Below are positions 36,901 through 48,400 of a DNA stretch of 64,000 nt, piece by piece. The translations under genes were made by a program, and so were the position numbers. Positions within the stretch are counted from its first letter, which is position 1, and each line of letters begins with the position of its first letter. The stretch is from Cephalotus follicularis (Eukaryota > Streptophyta > Magnoliopsida > Oxalidales > Cephalotaceae), in the NCBI GenBank assembly GCA_001972305.1, contig BDDD01000317.1, positions 2,508 through 66,507 on the forward strand, written 5' to 3'. A model generated the notes under the pieces. That model was given only the letters and a program-made list of their open reading frames with translations, had not been told where the DNA came from and did not search any database.

Positions 36901-39900
36901 CTTCTTTTTCCTTTGCTAGATTTGAACTATAGCATTAGCTCTGGCACTACTGGGACCTTATATGACAGCTTAATGCATAGCACTGTGTTCATATTTCCGT
37001 TGTGTACCAATGCCAATTATCTATCTATTGTTAGTCTAAATATTTTAACCATGCATCAGCCAAGGAACCAACAATTAGCTGCCAGTGGCTGCCAATAGGA
37101 CAATAACCAAAATTTTGTATTTATACGAATCTGCGGGGGTCTTTCAATCTGTTACCAGTTATTTTTAATTCATTAGGCGGTTTGCTTTACTTTTCTATGT
37201 TCACTTTCACAACCCTCTGTTTATGATGTTTAACCATACTATTTTTGTTTGGATTGACATTTTTGTGGTAGAAAATCTGATTATTTTTAGTTAAATTTGT
37301 GAGAAATTGTGTGCAGCTTTAAATTGTTCTAATCACCACAGAAGAATGTTAATGAAATAAATGTTTCTTACTTTGTTACACTGCTTTTGGCTTTTAAGCT
37401 TTTTCAGTAATTGCAAAATTGCTGATGCAGGTTTATGCCTTTGTTGCACCTAAAATTATTGGCGGAAGGAATGCACCCTCTCCTGTAGGTGAACTTGGGA
37501 TGGTTGAGATGTCACAAGCCCTAAATTTAATAGACATCTGCTATGAGCAGGTTGGTGGTACTCCTTATGTCTAGTTTTAGTTTTCTACTGATAAGTTGTA
37601 TCTCATTACTTGTCCATCATGTTAAAATCACCTTTTATTTTAGCAATTGTATCTTTCCTCTATCATATTTTCTCTCCTGCAGTCTATGTAAGTGATTCCA
37701 GTCTACTAGATTGCGTTCTGTGTCTTGAACACTGTAATTTAACAGTTGGTATGCTTGTTATTCTATCTGTGGTGGTGGGTGTGTATCTTGTTGATGTAGG
37801 GAAGAAGGAGAATAAGAGCGATTAGGGAAGAGAAGACAGAGTTAGGGAGAAAAGCAGTATAAAGGGGAACTATTAAGTTTGGGTTAAATAAATTGACCTA
37901 TGTTCATATCTCAGTAATTAACAGAAGAAGGAATTTCAAAGAGATTGTGTAGTAACTATGCAGCCGTGTTTCTTATACATCATACTAGAAATCAATGTGA
38001 AGAGATTAACAATTTGGACTCCAAACTTTTATTTAACTCACTTCAATCTCTCTCAGGTATTAATTTGGTTTCTCAGCATGTTGCAATTCCAACCTCTGAG
38101 TTGTTAACCATTTAACGTCTAATTTGCTCAACCGAGTGGTGGGTTAGAATTATGATTTAATTAGCACATCTAGGAATGAATTGTGAAGCTGGAGATGCTA
38201 AAGTAAACTGTGTTATTTTTTCAATCCAATGGATGGGTTACCAAAGGACTTCAGCAACTAGAATAATTGGCACCCACAAGTGAACTGTATTTTCAGATTT
38301 CAGATTGTGTTAGATATTGTTTGCTCTCTAAAGAGACTATAGGTGGCACAGTTAAATGATAGGAGATGTATCTATATGAAGACTGATTCTTTTCAGATAC
38401 TTCTGCATACATAGCCTATATTTGAATTTTTTGTTATAGTATTGATTTTTGGAAAGTATGTAACAACCTATAATCATATAAGGATTTGCTCACATCTTTT
38501 GTGTGAGCAAGTCGAGTTACAAATAAAATGTCAAAATATTATTTGTGATTTTAAAAAGATCATCACTGATGTTTTAAAAAAGTCATAAAAGAGATTTTGT
38601 CACTTCGTTTGTGATCCCACTTGCTCACATAAGGGCTGTGCTCACATCCATTAATCTGAATCATATAACTTCCAAGTGTTCAAAATTTTTTAGTATAAAA
38701 AACTAACCTTGTCTTTTTCTTTTTCCTTTCTTTTGATTTATTCTTTCTTTTCTGGAAACTGTAAGCATCTTCTATTGCACGCTTAGGCAGATTTTCCAAC
38801 TACATATCTTCTTTGACTTTCTCCGTCAATTGGGGTTGTATTGTTGCTTCTTACCCTTGAGTTGCAGGTTGGACCTGACATTCTTATTAGTGGATTTCTT
38901 CAGCCCATACCAGACTTGACACCGGTTATCCCATCAGAGGATGAAACTTTTGCAATTGATCCTACTGTCACTCCTTATGATTCAAACGTCATATTCTTCT
39001 ATAAAACATGGGATCGTTATGGTGCTTTTTCAAATTTTTCTCCTCATCCTATCCAGATGCCTGATGGCAATGGTGGTTATGTCACTTGGTCGAGTGTAGA
39101 GCATTTTTACCAGGTAGATGTCTTATCCATCTATATTCTGTTTACTTGAAATAGTGTCAAAATTATGATAAAAGTATCTTCTATTTATTTTAGGCACAGA
39201 AGTTTGTCGGGGTGAATGATCCTATAGCACAAGATTGCGTTGAAAGAATAAAGTCTGCAAAAAGTCCGGAGGAGGCAGCAAGAATAGGTAGATTGATGCA
39301 GAGACAGTGCCCTGATCTGGTATGGTCATCTGCACTTCTGGTAGGATGTCATAGTGGTCTTGTTCTGCTGATCTTGTGTGCATCTAGAGAGAGAAAAAGT
39401 TACCACGATATCAACATATTAAAATGCCTGTATACTCTAGTTTCCAAACCCTTTTTTCCATGGAGATTTTCCTTTCCAATATGGACAAAATGTGAATGGG
39501 CACTTTGAAGGTGCTTATTAAGATATGTAAGGTTACTTTGTAAAACACTTTAAGAATCAGTTAGCTATTATATCAGTAATGAGATTCTTGTCAACAATAT
39601 ATGAGACGCAGTATAATGGCATATAATTTAATTAAACGAAATTGTTTTAAACTACTTGGAGTTGGAGATCTTCTTTTTGTGTTGTAGACTACTCTGTATA
39701 GATTTATGCTAGTACTTTATACAATGCCACTAGCAAAGTGCTAGGCTGTTTTTAGATGAATATTAATTGCAATGTTTTTAGATGGGTATTTATGGCAAGT
39801 GGAAATTACTCTATTTGGCATTATTAATTGCAGAACATTCTGAAGAGAACTGAAGTGCATAGTTATATATGCTTGTTTTATTGGTTTATTGATGTGTGTG

Positions 39901-40389
39901 CTAATCTAATGGCTTGCCTACATCAGAATCTTACGCTACATGCCTGCTACTATATATAAAGAGAACTGGGTGGGAGATGATACGTGTGTTGAGTTAACCT
40001 TTGAAGTAGATACTAAGGATCTGGGTTCTAATCTTCCCCTCACATGGGATTTGGGGTTTAAGGGAAGGCGAGGTTTTCCCTCGATGTTTAACCCTCCAGT
40101 TGAGTAAATATATAATATCCTGTGTGCAATGCAGGTGAAATCTGATTGGGAGCATGTCAAGATTGATGTTATGTATAGGGCATTGAAGAGCAAGTTCTCA
40201 ATTTATCCTCATTTGAATTCTATGTTGCTCTCAACTGCTGGGTCAGTACTTGTTGAAGCTTCACCTCATGATCATTTCTGGGGTGGAGGCCGCGAAGGAG
40301 AAGGCCTAAATTATCTGGGCAGGCTGCTTATGCAGTTGAGATCAGAGTTTCTTGGTGAGTCTTCTATGTTGGGGGAAAGTACTTATTAA
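33954..40389 (+). CDS. Riboflavin biosynthesis protein PYRR (pyrimidine reductase with YbiA-like domain)
   Basis: Nine exons by GT-AG borders: 33954-34301, 34575-34709, 35836-35935, 36096-36221, 36341-36654, 37431-37550, 38868-39113, 39194-39319 and 40135-40389. They total 1770 bp and encode 589 residues, close to the Arabidopsis protein. PYRR reduces the ribosyl side chain of the diaminopyrimidine intermediate of riboflavin synthesis in plastids. Residues 1-25 are a plausible but short transit region. About 25-160 is a RibD-type deaminase fold that has lost its zinc ligands: PAE replaces HAE, and EPGDCHGDHTAV replaces the usual cysteine-bearing EPC...PPC. About 165-390 is the RibD_C reductase (WISS, GGNTVR, ECGGTLAASAI). 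About 410-580 is a COG3236/YbiA domain (SNFSPHPI, SVEHFYQ, SPHDHFWGGG, LGRLLMQLRSE), a known N-glycosidase of reactive riboflavin intermediates. All marks match the family. No break was seen. Confidence 0.96.
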
Positions 40390-40607
40390 GAAGCTATATG
40401 ATTGTGAGCGAATGAAAAAGGTGAACTAGAACAAATTATTATTGATCTTTTATGTGTTGCTTGTTGCAAAATATTATCAGTGCTAAAACAATCCAAGTCC
40501 ACCTTTAACATTTTGATGATTATGATTGTGTAGGCGCGTGCTTATCTTGATTCTCCATGTATCACGGGAGTGTTAAAAATCTTACGTTAACTAAATAAAT
40601 AGGTCAC
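40390..40607. other. Region just downstream of PYRR
   Basis: Likely 3' UTR and short spacer. No other feature was recognised before the copied NPF upstream segment starts. Confidence 0.4.
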
Positions 40608-41812
40608 CTGATGTTGACATTTTTTTTATGCTTACAAGTGCGATTGTAAGGATGATAAAAAGTCCACCCTAAATATAGAAATGAAAATTCATTTTTAACA
40701 AGCTAGCCATAATATATGTAGGTGAGGAAGCCGGCATCACCCATATACATCAGGGATGCATGTGTGTTTTTCTATCGTGGAGATGTTTGCAATTTCACCT
40801 AGTCTATTTCCAACTTTCCCACAATGCATGTCATCAAGGATCTTTAGACCTACAAAGCCAGCATCATCACCCATACATCAGACTGACATACGTGTGTTCT
40901 TTATATTATGGAGATGTTTGCAGTTTCGCGTATATCTTCTCCATTTTTCCTAACTATTCCACAAAACATGAGCGCAAGGATCACTAGGGTTTGTTCTGTA
41001 CTTAAACACCTCATTTTATCTAGGATTTTAACGAGTAAAAATATATATTATTTATATCCCATGTTTAAAAAGTGCGTCTAAGGTGTTAGGCATAAGGCGC
41101 AAGGACAAAATTGTCTCTGTCGTACAACTGCAGCACGTCTAAGGTGTTGGACATGAGGCGCAAAGACGAAAATGACTCTGTAGGCTGGACCGAAGCGATT
41201 TGATGTAGATGCATCTCAGGCATATAAGCCTCGTGTTTTATGACGAAACACGAGGTACGCCTTGTAATGATTTTAATTTTTTTTTTTTTTTTTTTTTTGA
41301 GTATTAGTTATAATATAGTAAAAACATAAATAAGTAAATAAAAGAATTATAATAGAGATGGACTATAAGATAAAAACACCAAACTTACCAAGTAACTTGC
41401 AAAGTTAATAATATGTTTCAATTCTAAATGATTTAAGATGGTTTTACTTATTTTTTCTTTATGTTTCTTATTATATTTAACTTTTTTCATAGTCTTTTAA
41501 ACTTTATTTTGGGTGCACAGCTCTAAGATCCCTTGACACTTTATTGATTATATCATTTCTTGTTGATTTTTTACCTGTTTTTTTATTTTATTTCCTAACG
41601 AATCCAAAAGTTTAATAAGTATCGTTGCTTGAACTTGTCATTCTACAAATCAATTTGGGCCAATCTTCTACTACTTTTCATTCTTTTAATTTTGGATCAT
41701 TGCAAACTTTCACTCATATAGAGCCTGAAAGTTATATTATAAATAAATAGATAATTGTAAACGATTGCCACAGACAGAGCAAGCAAGCTCTGCATTCTCT
41801 GCAGGCAGCCCC
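40608..41812. repeat. NPF upstream segment, copy C, without an NPF gene
   Basis: It shares ordered blocks, in the same orientation, with the regions upstream of NPF2 copies A and B: TGTTGACA...ACAAGTG, AATGAAAATTCATTTTTAAC, GGGATGCATGTGT, AGGATTTTAACGAGTAAAAA, TTTTAATTTTGGATCATTGC and CTCTGCATTCTCTGC. No NPF exon precedes it; the space below it is the 3' end of PYRR. It also holds a partial internal repeat (AGACTGACATACG and GGAGATGTTTGCA near 40780 and 40910) and a T-rich tract (41280-41300). Confidence 0.65.
41060..41262. repeat. Small insert with a direct repeat and a perfect hairpin
   Basis: CGTCTAAGGTGTT...GGCGCAA occurs twice (near 41070 and 41127). Downstream, CCTCGTGTTT and AAACACGAGG (about 41228-41254) form a 10-bp perfect stem with a 7-base loop. 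The block is more GC-rich than its flanks and is missing from upstream copies A and B, so it looks inserted. Confidence 0.5.
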
Positions 41813-42495
41813 TATCACCTGTCCCCATTCCCATCACCCAACAAACGAGAGAAAACCAAAGATTACAAGCCTACAATGAGAAGACTCTGGACATGAAACC
41901 AAATTATCATATAAATACAGGACAAGCTAGATGGATTATGAACAGCCCTATAAGGCTTAAATTTTTGCTATTTTAACCGAGGCTATAACTGCAAATCTAA
42001 CTAGAGCTTTGGAGGAACACTTACTACAGTTACTTGGTCTCAGGACATGAGCAGATACACTGGAAGTGACAGAGTTCAATAGGGAAAAACAAGGTTATAT
42101 AGAGCAGCTTAATATACCAACCCAGGTTGGTATAAAGATCATCAAACATGCCTAACATTCCATGAATTCCGGTATCAAAAACCAAACCAAATAAGTTTAC
42201 ATCAACACAGAAATATAAATCGACTAATTAAACTCATATTTCTATAATCAATTCGATCCCCGATTGGATCGGGAGCAAACGCCTACGAAAAGATCACTTG
42301 GATTTCACAAATCACCAAAAAAACAAGGAGAATATATTACATAACCGCCAAATTACTATGCCCAATGAATAGCTTTATCTACAAATAACAAGCACCAAAA
42401 AGGACCAGTGCATTGAGTTAAGAAGTAGCAAAGTTAGATGGGGAACTTATATACTTATGATAATCATGAGAAATATTTGGTGCCTCTGGACAAGC
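41813..42495. other. Region downstream of RRL
   Basis: Contains the probable 3' UTR of the minus-strand RRL gene. No other gene or repeat was recognised. Confidence 0.4.
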
Positions 42496-45400
42496 TCATA
42501 AAGATTTCTGGATAAGGTCATAGAGAGATATAATGATTTCAGCACCTATCAGTACAATGATCAACCATTCCAAAAAATCTGATTTCCTATTTTGAAGAAT
42601 TTCCTGAAGAAAGCGAATATTGTGCTGCAAAGACGAAATGATGTCTTGAAATGAATACTATCAAACATTGGAATCAAGACTAAAAGAAATCACTTCCTCG
42701 AAAAAGAATTGAACATACCTCTACAAACTTCAACTTGAAATCTAGACTTGCAAATCTTTGAGTTAATTCAAATTCATCTCTGAGATATTCCCATATCTGA
42801 GCATATTTAGCATCCTTCCAGGCAATGTCTGATCTGTAAAAGTCATCATACTTTTCACGAGTTATATTTCATACTCAGGAAGTAAACCATATAACTTTTT
42901 ATGAGAGTTGAGATTCATGTAAATGGATCATTACAAAGCCAAGAAGCTGGGATGTAAACTACTCCTAATTAAACTGACAGATCAATTCTAAGGTATAAAT
43001 CCTTTATATAGATTTAGACCAATGATAGCAAATTAAACAAAGGATTCGATAAGGTAAATTTTTCCACCGCCTTCTAGGAATATAGCAAAAGAGCTTACAC
43101 AATGAGACTAAATTTCTCCAAGGATGGTGATGGGAATGAGAAGCCTAGGTGCCATGCATATCTAAAGAAGGTAGATGATGCCAATTCTAACAACAAAGGT
43201 GGTCAGTGATACTTTGAAAGCCTTGAAGGATGTCAAGCATATTCCTCACATGTCTAAACAGAAGCCTAATATCATGATTTACCTTTTCTTGAAATTAATA
43301 TTTCATTGTCTGTCATTCGTTAAAATTCATGTTAGGTCCATTATTTCGTCAATATAATCTTATTCTGACTAAATTTATTTACGTCCTCTCCCAATTCCTG
43401 TATACTCCGTTTGACTTATGGACAGCAGAAGGCAGAAGCTGCTTAAAGTATCATAACAAGAAACAATTTGACAAAACATATGCCTATTAATATTTCCTTG
43501 CAACCAAAATAAAGTAAACTCAAAATGAAGAATAAATTAAATATATTTATCTGTCACGAGCCACACCAACGTTCACTGAATATCGGCTGTCAGACCTAAC
43601 TCCTAAGTTACCTGGAAAGTGTATCAACATGATACAAGGAACAGAAGTGTAGTAAGCAAAACACCACTGACCCAAAATATGGTACAGGGAGGGTAGGTTT
43701 CTTTGAAAACATATATACAATGACAAATTATAAGTTACAATGCAATCACTTGGTATAAGAAATCTTGATAATGGTAGTAGCATTTTTGCAAAAGTGTGAA
43801 GTTATAATATTAGTTACCATAAGGGGCCTCTCAGAAGGTCAAAGTATAGAGAAATTTTTCTGGCTGCCCAAGCTAATGTTTTTGCCTTTTTTGGACAGAT
43901 TAATCAGAAATCGGAATTTGCTAGGGTAGTGATTGTGTAACTTTGTGTCAGACCAATACCTCTCAAAAAGTCCAAGCTTTAAAATCACATCAGCAAGATT
44001 AGAATTTGCCTTTCCCACCAATTGGAAAAGTTTTTTCCTATCCATGGTGAATGTCCCAGTTTTTTCCATCCCACGGTTTATGTCAGTAAATTCTGCAACC
44101 ATTCCATCGACCTGAGAAAAGGTGGAAAATACATTCTTAGCCTAGTTATCAAGAAAACTAAACAAAGGCACTTTTGGATGATGTATGATTACCTGGCGTA
44201 CATAGTAGTCAAGAGCAATACTTTGACCAAGAACACTGCCAATGGTACGAATTCCATCAATGTTCAAGAACTGCAACATGATATAATCTAATCCACCTTG
44301 CATCCATGTGTTTAGAGTTGGCTTCTCTCTCACCTCATACTCTGCAATTTTATAGACAAATCGAGCCGAAATAAACTAGAAATTTCCTTAAATGTAGCTT
44401 CCTATGCAAAAATATTTCAACCTCATTACGGTTACAAAGTCTAACAACTGTCAAACCAAACAATGGATGATACCAACAGAGGGAGATAAAAAGAAAAAAA
44501 TTGGCATAAAGCTTTTAACTAAAAGCATAAAAAATTACAGCCCTCTGCTGTAGATAAAGATCTACTCGCTGTCAAACAAGTTTAAGGGAAGTTTTTGATT
44601 CCATTGACATATATTCCTATAAAATTGATTACACATTGTTATCGTTAGTATTTACTCACAAGTTGGGCTTAGCTAAGAGGCTCACATCCATGTAATAAGC
44701 CTATATACATGGTTTTTCTCTTTTGCATAATACAATGTAGTTTTACTAATCTATTCAATATGGTATCAGAGCTAGGTTATTGTTAGGGTTTCCTAGGCAA
44801 AAAAAAATCAGCAAAAAAAAAAAGAGAAAGAAACCCTAGCTGCGCCGCCCTCACCTTAGCGCCACCTCTCTTCATCAACTCGACAGCTCGTCTACGTGTC
44901 GACAAGACCTCCCGGTCATCTTCTCCGACGCTCTAGCGCTCTTCCAATCGCCTTCTCCGGCATTTAATCATATTCTCCGACGACCCGCTGTCTCATTTCC
45001 AGCGCCAATCGCGATCAACTGTAAGCGCGATGGTCTTCTCGGCGCAGATCTCGTCCCTCGATTGCTTCTGTTTGGCACCGATATCTGCTCCGATAATGTC
45101 CTTGTTGTCTTGTCTCTGTTTGGCGCAAATATCTTCTGTTCGATGTTCATGTATAACGCCGTGAAACTTTTCAGCACGGCTGTGCTTTGTGGATGGTGTT
45201 CTTGGGTGCTGGTGTACCGGTGGTAATTTGGCCATGATTGTGACAGTGTTGTGCTTCTGGTTTGTGTGGTTGATGAGCGTGATGTATTGTGACTGTATGG
45301 TATGAAGTTGTGTGTTGATGTGGCCTGCTCTAACATGCGTGATGTGTCTCGATTGTATGGTGAGGTAGTTCCCTGTTTAGTGTACTTTATGAAGTGATTT

Positions 45401-48400
45401 GTCATTGTGAGCGACTATGATGCCTTCTGAGAATGTCTCAGTGATTTCAAACTCTGTTAATAACTCACAGAGCGTACTTCATGGCCTAACTAGATTACAT
45501 ACAACATTACCTAAACTTGATGGTACGAATTATTCAACATGGTCCATGGCAGTCTATACCTACATTGAGGCTAGTAATCACTCTCAGTGGCTTGATTCGA
45601 CTCCTCCGACTGATACTACTGCATTACAGGCTTGAAAGGTCACAGATGCTGGATTGAGAACTTTGTTATGGGGTTGTATGACAGATTCTATAAAACATCT
45701 ATTTGTTTCTTGTCCTACCACTCGGGTGTCTACTTCTCCACACAAATATGCCCAAAACCTTTTGGAGATATGCCCTTCTCACTTCTTGTCATCTCATTAA
45801 TCGTCTTCCCTCTTCTGTGTTGAAGGGGGGTGTTCCTTATGCTCATCTTCATCCTGATCGTCCTCTGTGGACTGTTCGTCCTCGCATATTTGGTTGTGTA
45901 TGCTTTGTACATTCGTTGGAACCTGGGTTGGACAAATTGTCCTCTCGAGCCAAAAAATGTGTGTTTGTTGGCTACTCCCGAACTCAAAAGGGTTATGTTT
46001 GTTATAATCCATGTCGACGTCGAGTCTATGTTTCTGCTGATGTGACATTCTCTGAGAATCAAACTTATTACAATAATGCTTCTCAGCCAAAGCCTTCAAC
46101 AGAGGATTCTTTACCAGTACCGATCCCTCAACCCGAACCGTTACCCTTGCAGGTATACTCTCGACACCCACGATCCGTTCCTGTAATTACTGATTCCTCA
46201 GAGCCGTACGTCCCACCACCACTGACGGTTGTCCCTGATCCATCTGCCCCTGTGTCTACTGCGTCACCCATTGCACATCGCACTCGTTCCCATACAGGTT
46301 CCCGATATCCTCTTTCTCACTTTGTCTCTTATACAAATCTCTCTTCCGATATGACTGCCTTTGTATCTTCTCTGGCTTCTGTGTTTGTGCCTCGTAGTGT
46401 GCAGGAAGCACTAACTCATCCTGGGTGGACCCGAGCTATGGAAGCAGAGATGAATGTTTTGCATGATAATCAGACTTGGGATCTTGTTACTTTACCCCCC
46501 GGTAAACAATTGGTTGAGTGTCGTTGGGTGTTTACTGTCAAGCATCGCCCAGATGGTACAATAGAACGATCAAAGGCTCGTCTTGTTGCAAAGGGTTATA
46601 CCCAGACTTATGGTATTGATTATGATGAGACCTTTTCTCCAATGGCCAAGATTCCATCAGTTCGTATTATGGTTTCTTTGGATGCTCATTTTCGATGGTC
46701 ATTGCATAAGTTGGATGTCAAAAATGTCTTCCTTCACGGCGATCTTAAAGAAGAGGTTTATATGGAGCAACCTCCCGGGTTTGTTGCTCAAGGGGCGAAG
46801 GTATGCCGACTTCGGAAGGCTCTATATGGTTTGAAACAATCTCCACGTGCTTGGTTTAGCAAATTTAGTGATACTGTGATTGGTTTTGGTATGCGACAAT
46901 GCAATGTTGATCACTCTGGTTTAGTATGACCTCTTCTGTTGGGTGTGTGATTTTCTTCTTTATGTTGATGATATTATTATTACTGGAAGTGATGCTAGAG
47001 GTATACAACGACTCAAGCAGTTTTTGCAACAAAAATTTAATACTAAAGACTTGGGTTGTCTCCGTTACTTTCTAGGTATTGAAGTTTCATATTCGGAGAT
47101 TGGTATTGCTCTCTGTCAAAGGAAATACACTCTTGATATCTTGAGTGATTGTAAGCCTAGTGACAGTCCTATGGATCCTCTTGTAAAGAAGAATAATGAG
47201 AAAAGTGAGCTTCTTCATGATCCTGAGAAATATCGACACTTAGTGGACAAATTGAACTACCTCACTATTACTCAACCAGATATTTCATTCGTTGTGAGTG
47301 CAGTAAGTCAATTTATGAGTGCTCCTCGTACTACTTATTGGAAGGCGGTCCTTCACATTGTTCGATATTTGAAAGGTGCTCCTGGTCGAGGACTGATATT
47401 TCGTGATAGAGGACATCTTCATATTGCTAGTTATTCTGACCCTGATTGTTTGGAGGTGACAGGCTATTTAGATGCAGATTGGGCTAGATGTCCGGTTGAT
47501 CGTCGGTCTACTTCAGGGTATTGTGTTTTTCTTGATGGAAACCTTGTGTCCTGTAAAAGAAAGAAACAATCTGTTATTACGCGCTCTAGTACAAAGGCTG
47601 AGTATCGCGCCATGGCTAATGTGACTAGAGAATTACAATGGATTCATATGTTGTTGATTGAGATTGGATTTTCTGTGACCAGGCCATCTACGCTTCACTG
47701 TGATAACCAATATGCGATGCATATTGCTAGTAATTAAGTGTTTCATGAACGGACAAAACATATTGAAGTGGATTGTCACTTTGTTCGTGAAAAAGTTAAC
47801 TCCGGGGAACTTCAATTAGTCCATACCCGTTCAGAAGAACAACTAGCAGACATCTTCACAAAGCCTCTCCGTAGTGGTCGAGTGTCTTATATTTGTCATC
47901 AGTTAGGACTATATGATATGTATGCCCCAACTTGAGGGGGAGTGTTATCGTTAGTATTTACTCACAAGTTGGGCTTAGCTAAGAGGCTCACATCCATGTA
48001 ATAAGCCTATATATATATGGCTTTTCTCTTGTATAATACAATGTAGTTTTACTAATCTATTCAACACACATAAAATGAGCTAACTAAGATATATAACGAC
48101 TGTTGCCGTATAGAATGCATCCAAACACATTGCGCATTATCCTTTCCTAGGCCTCTGGCACAGTTAATACAATCAATACGAATGCACCATATAACATGAA
48201 TTTGAGCTTTCAAACTTCATGTAGACTGACTAACTAATTCATTTCCATCCAAGTTCATGCATGCAAGAAGAAAAACGTAGTACTAGTATATTGTTATATC
48301 CTCATATTAGTACATCAAAAGGTGTCTTGTATCAGTAGAAAAACAGTATGGTAGCCTTTAGGGAAATAAACCACATAGTAGCTCTCACCATCCTTTCTCA

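Larger units (their letters stand above)
44637..48066 (+). mobile_element. Ty1/copia element in RRL intron 3, fossil
   Basis: Both LTRs are 124 bp (44637-44760 and 47943-48066). The target duplication CACAT is seen at 44632-44636 and 48067-48071. A perfect initiator-Met primer site (TGGTATCAGAGC) starts at 44761, and the tract TTGAGGGGGAG lies directly before the right LTR. The parts are a leader, a short gag start (about 45417-45635), an integrase end (about 45720-46060), reverse transcriptase and RNase H (about 46400-47935) with YVDD, and the usual C-terminal ADIFTKPL. At 3.4 kb it lacks much of gag and integrase. It has at least four breaks. The LTRs differ at only a few positions, so it looks younger than the copia at 1293-6678. 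It lies antisense to RRL. Confidence 0.92.

Noticed and set aside
43130-43290. A further copia fragment in RRL intron 5 ([17 protein letters not shown]-like wording)
   Set aside because: It faintly resembles GAG-pre-integrase text, but it is too short and has no neighbouring element sequence.
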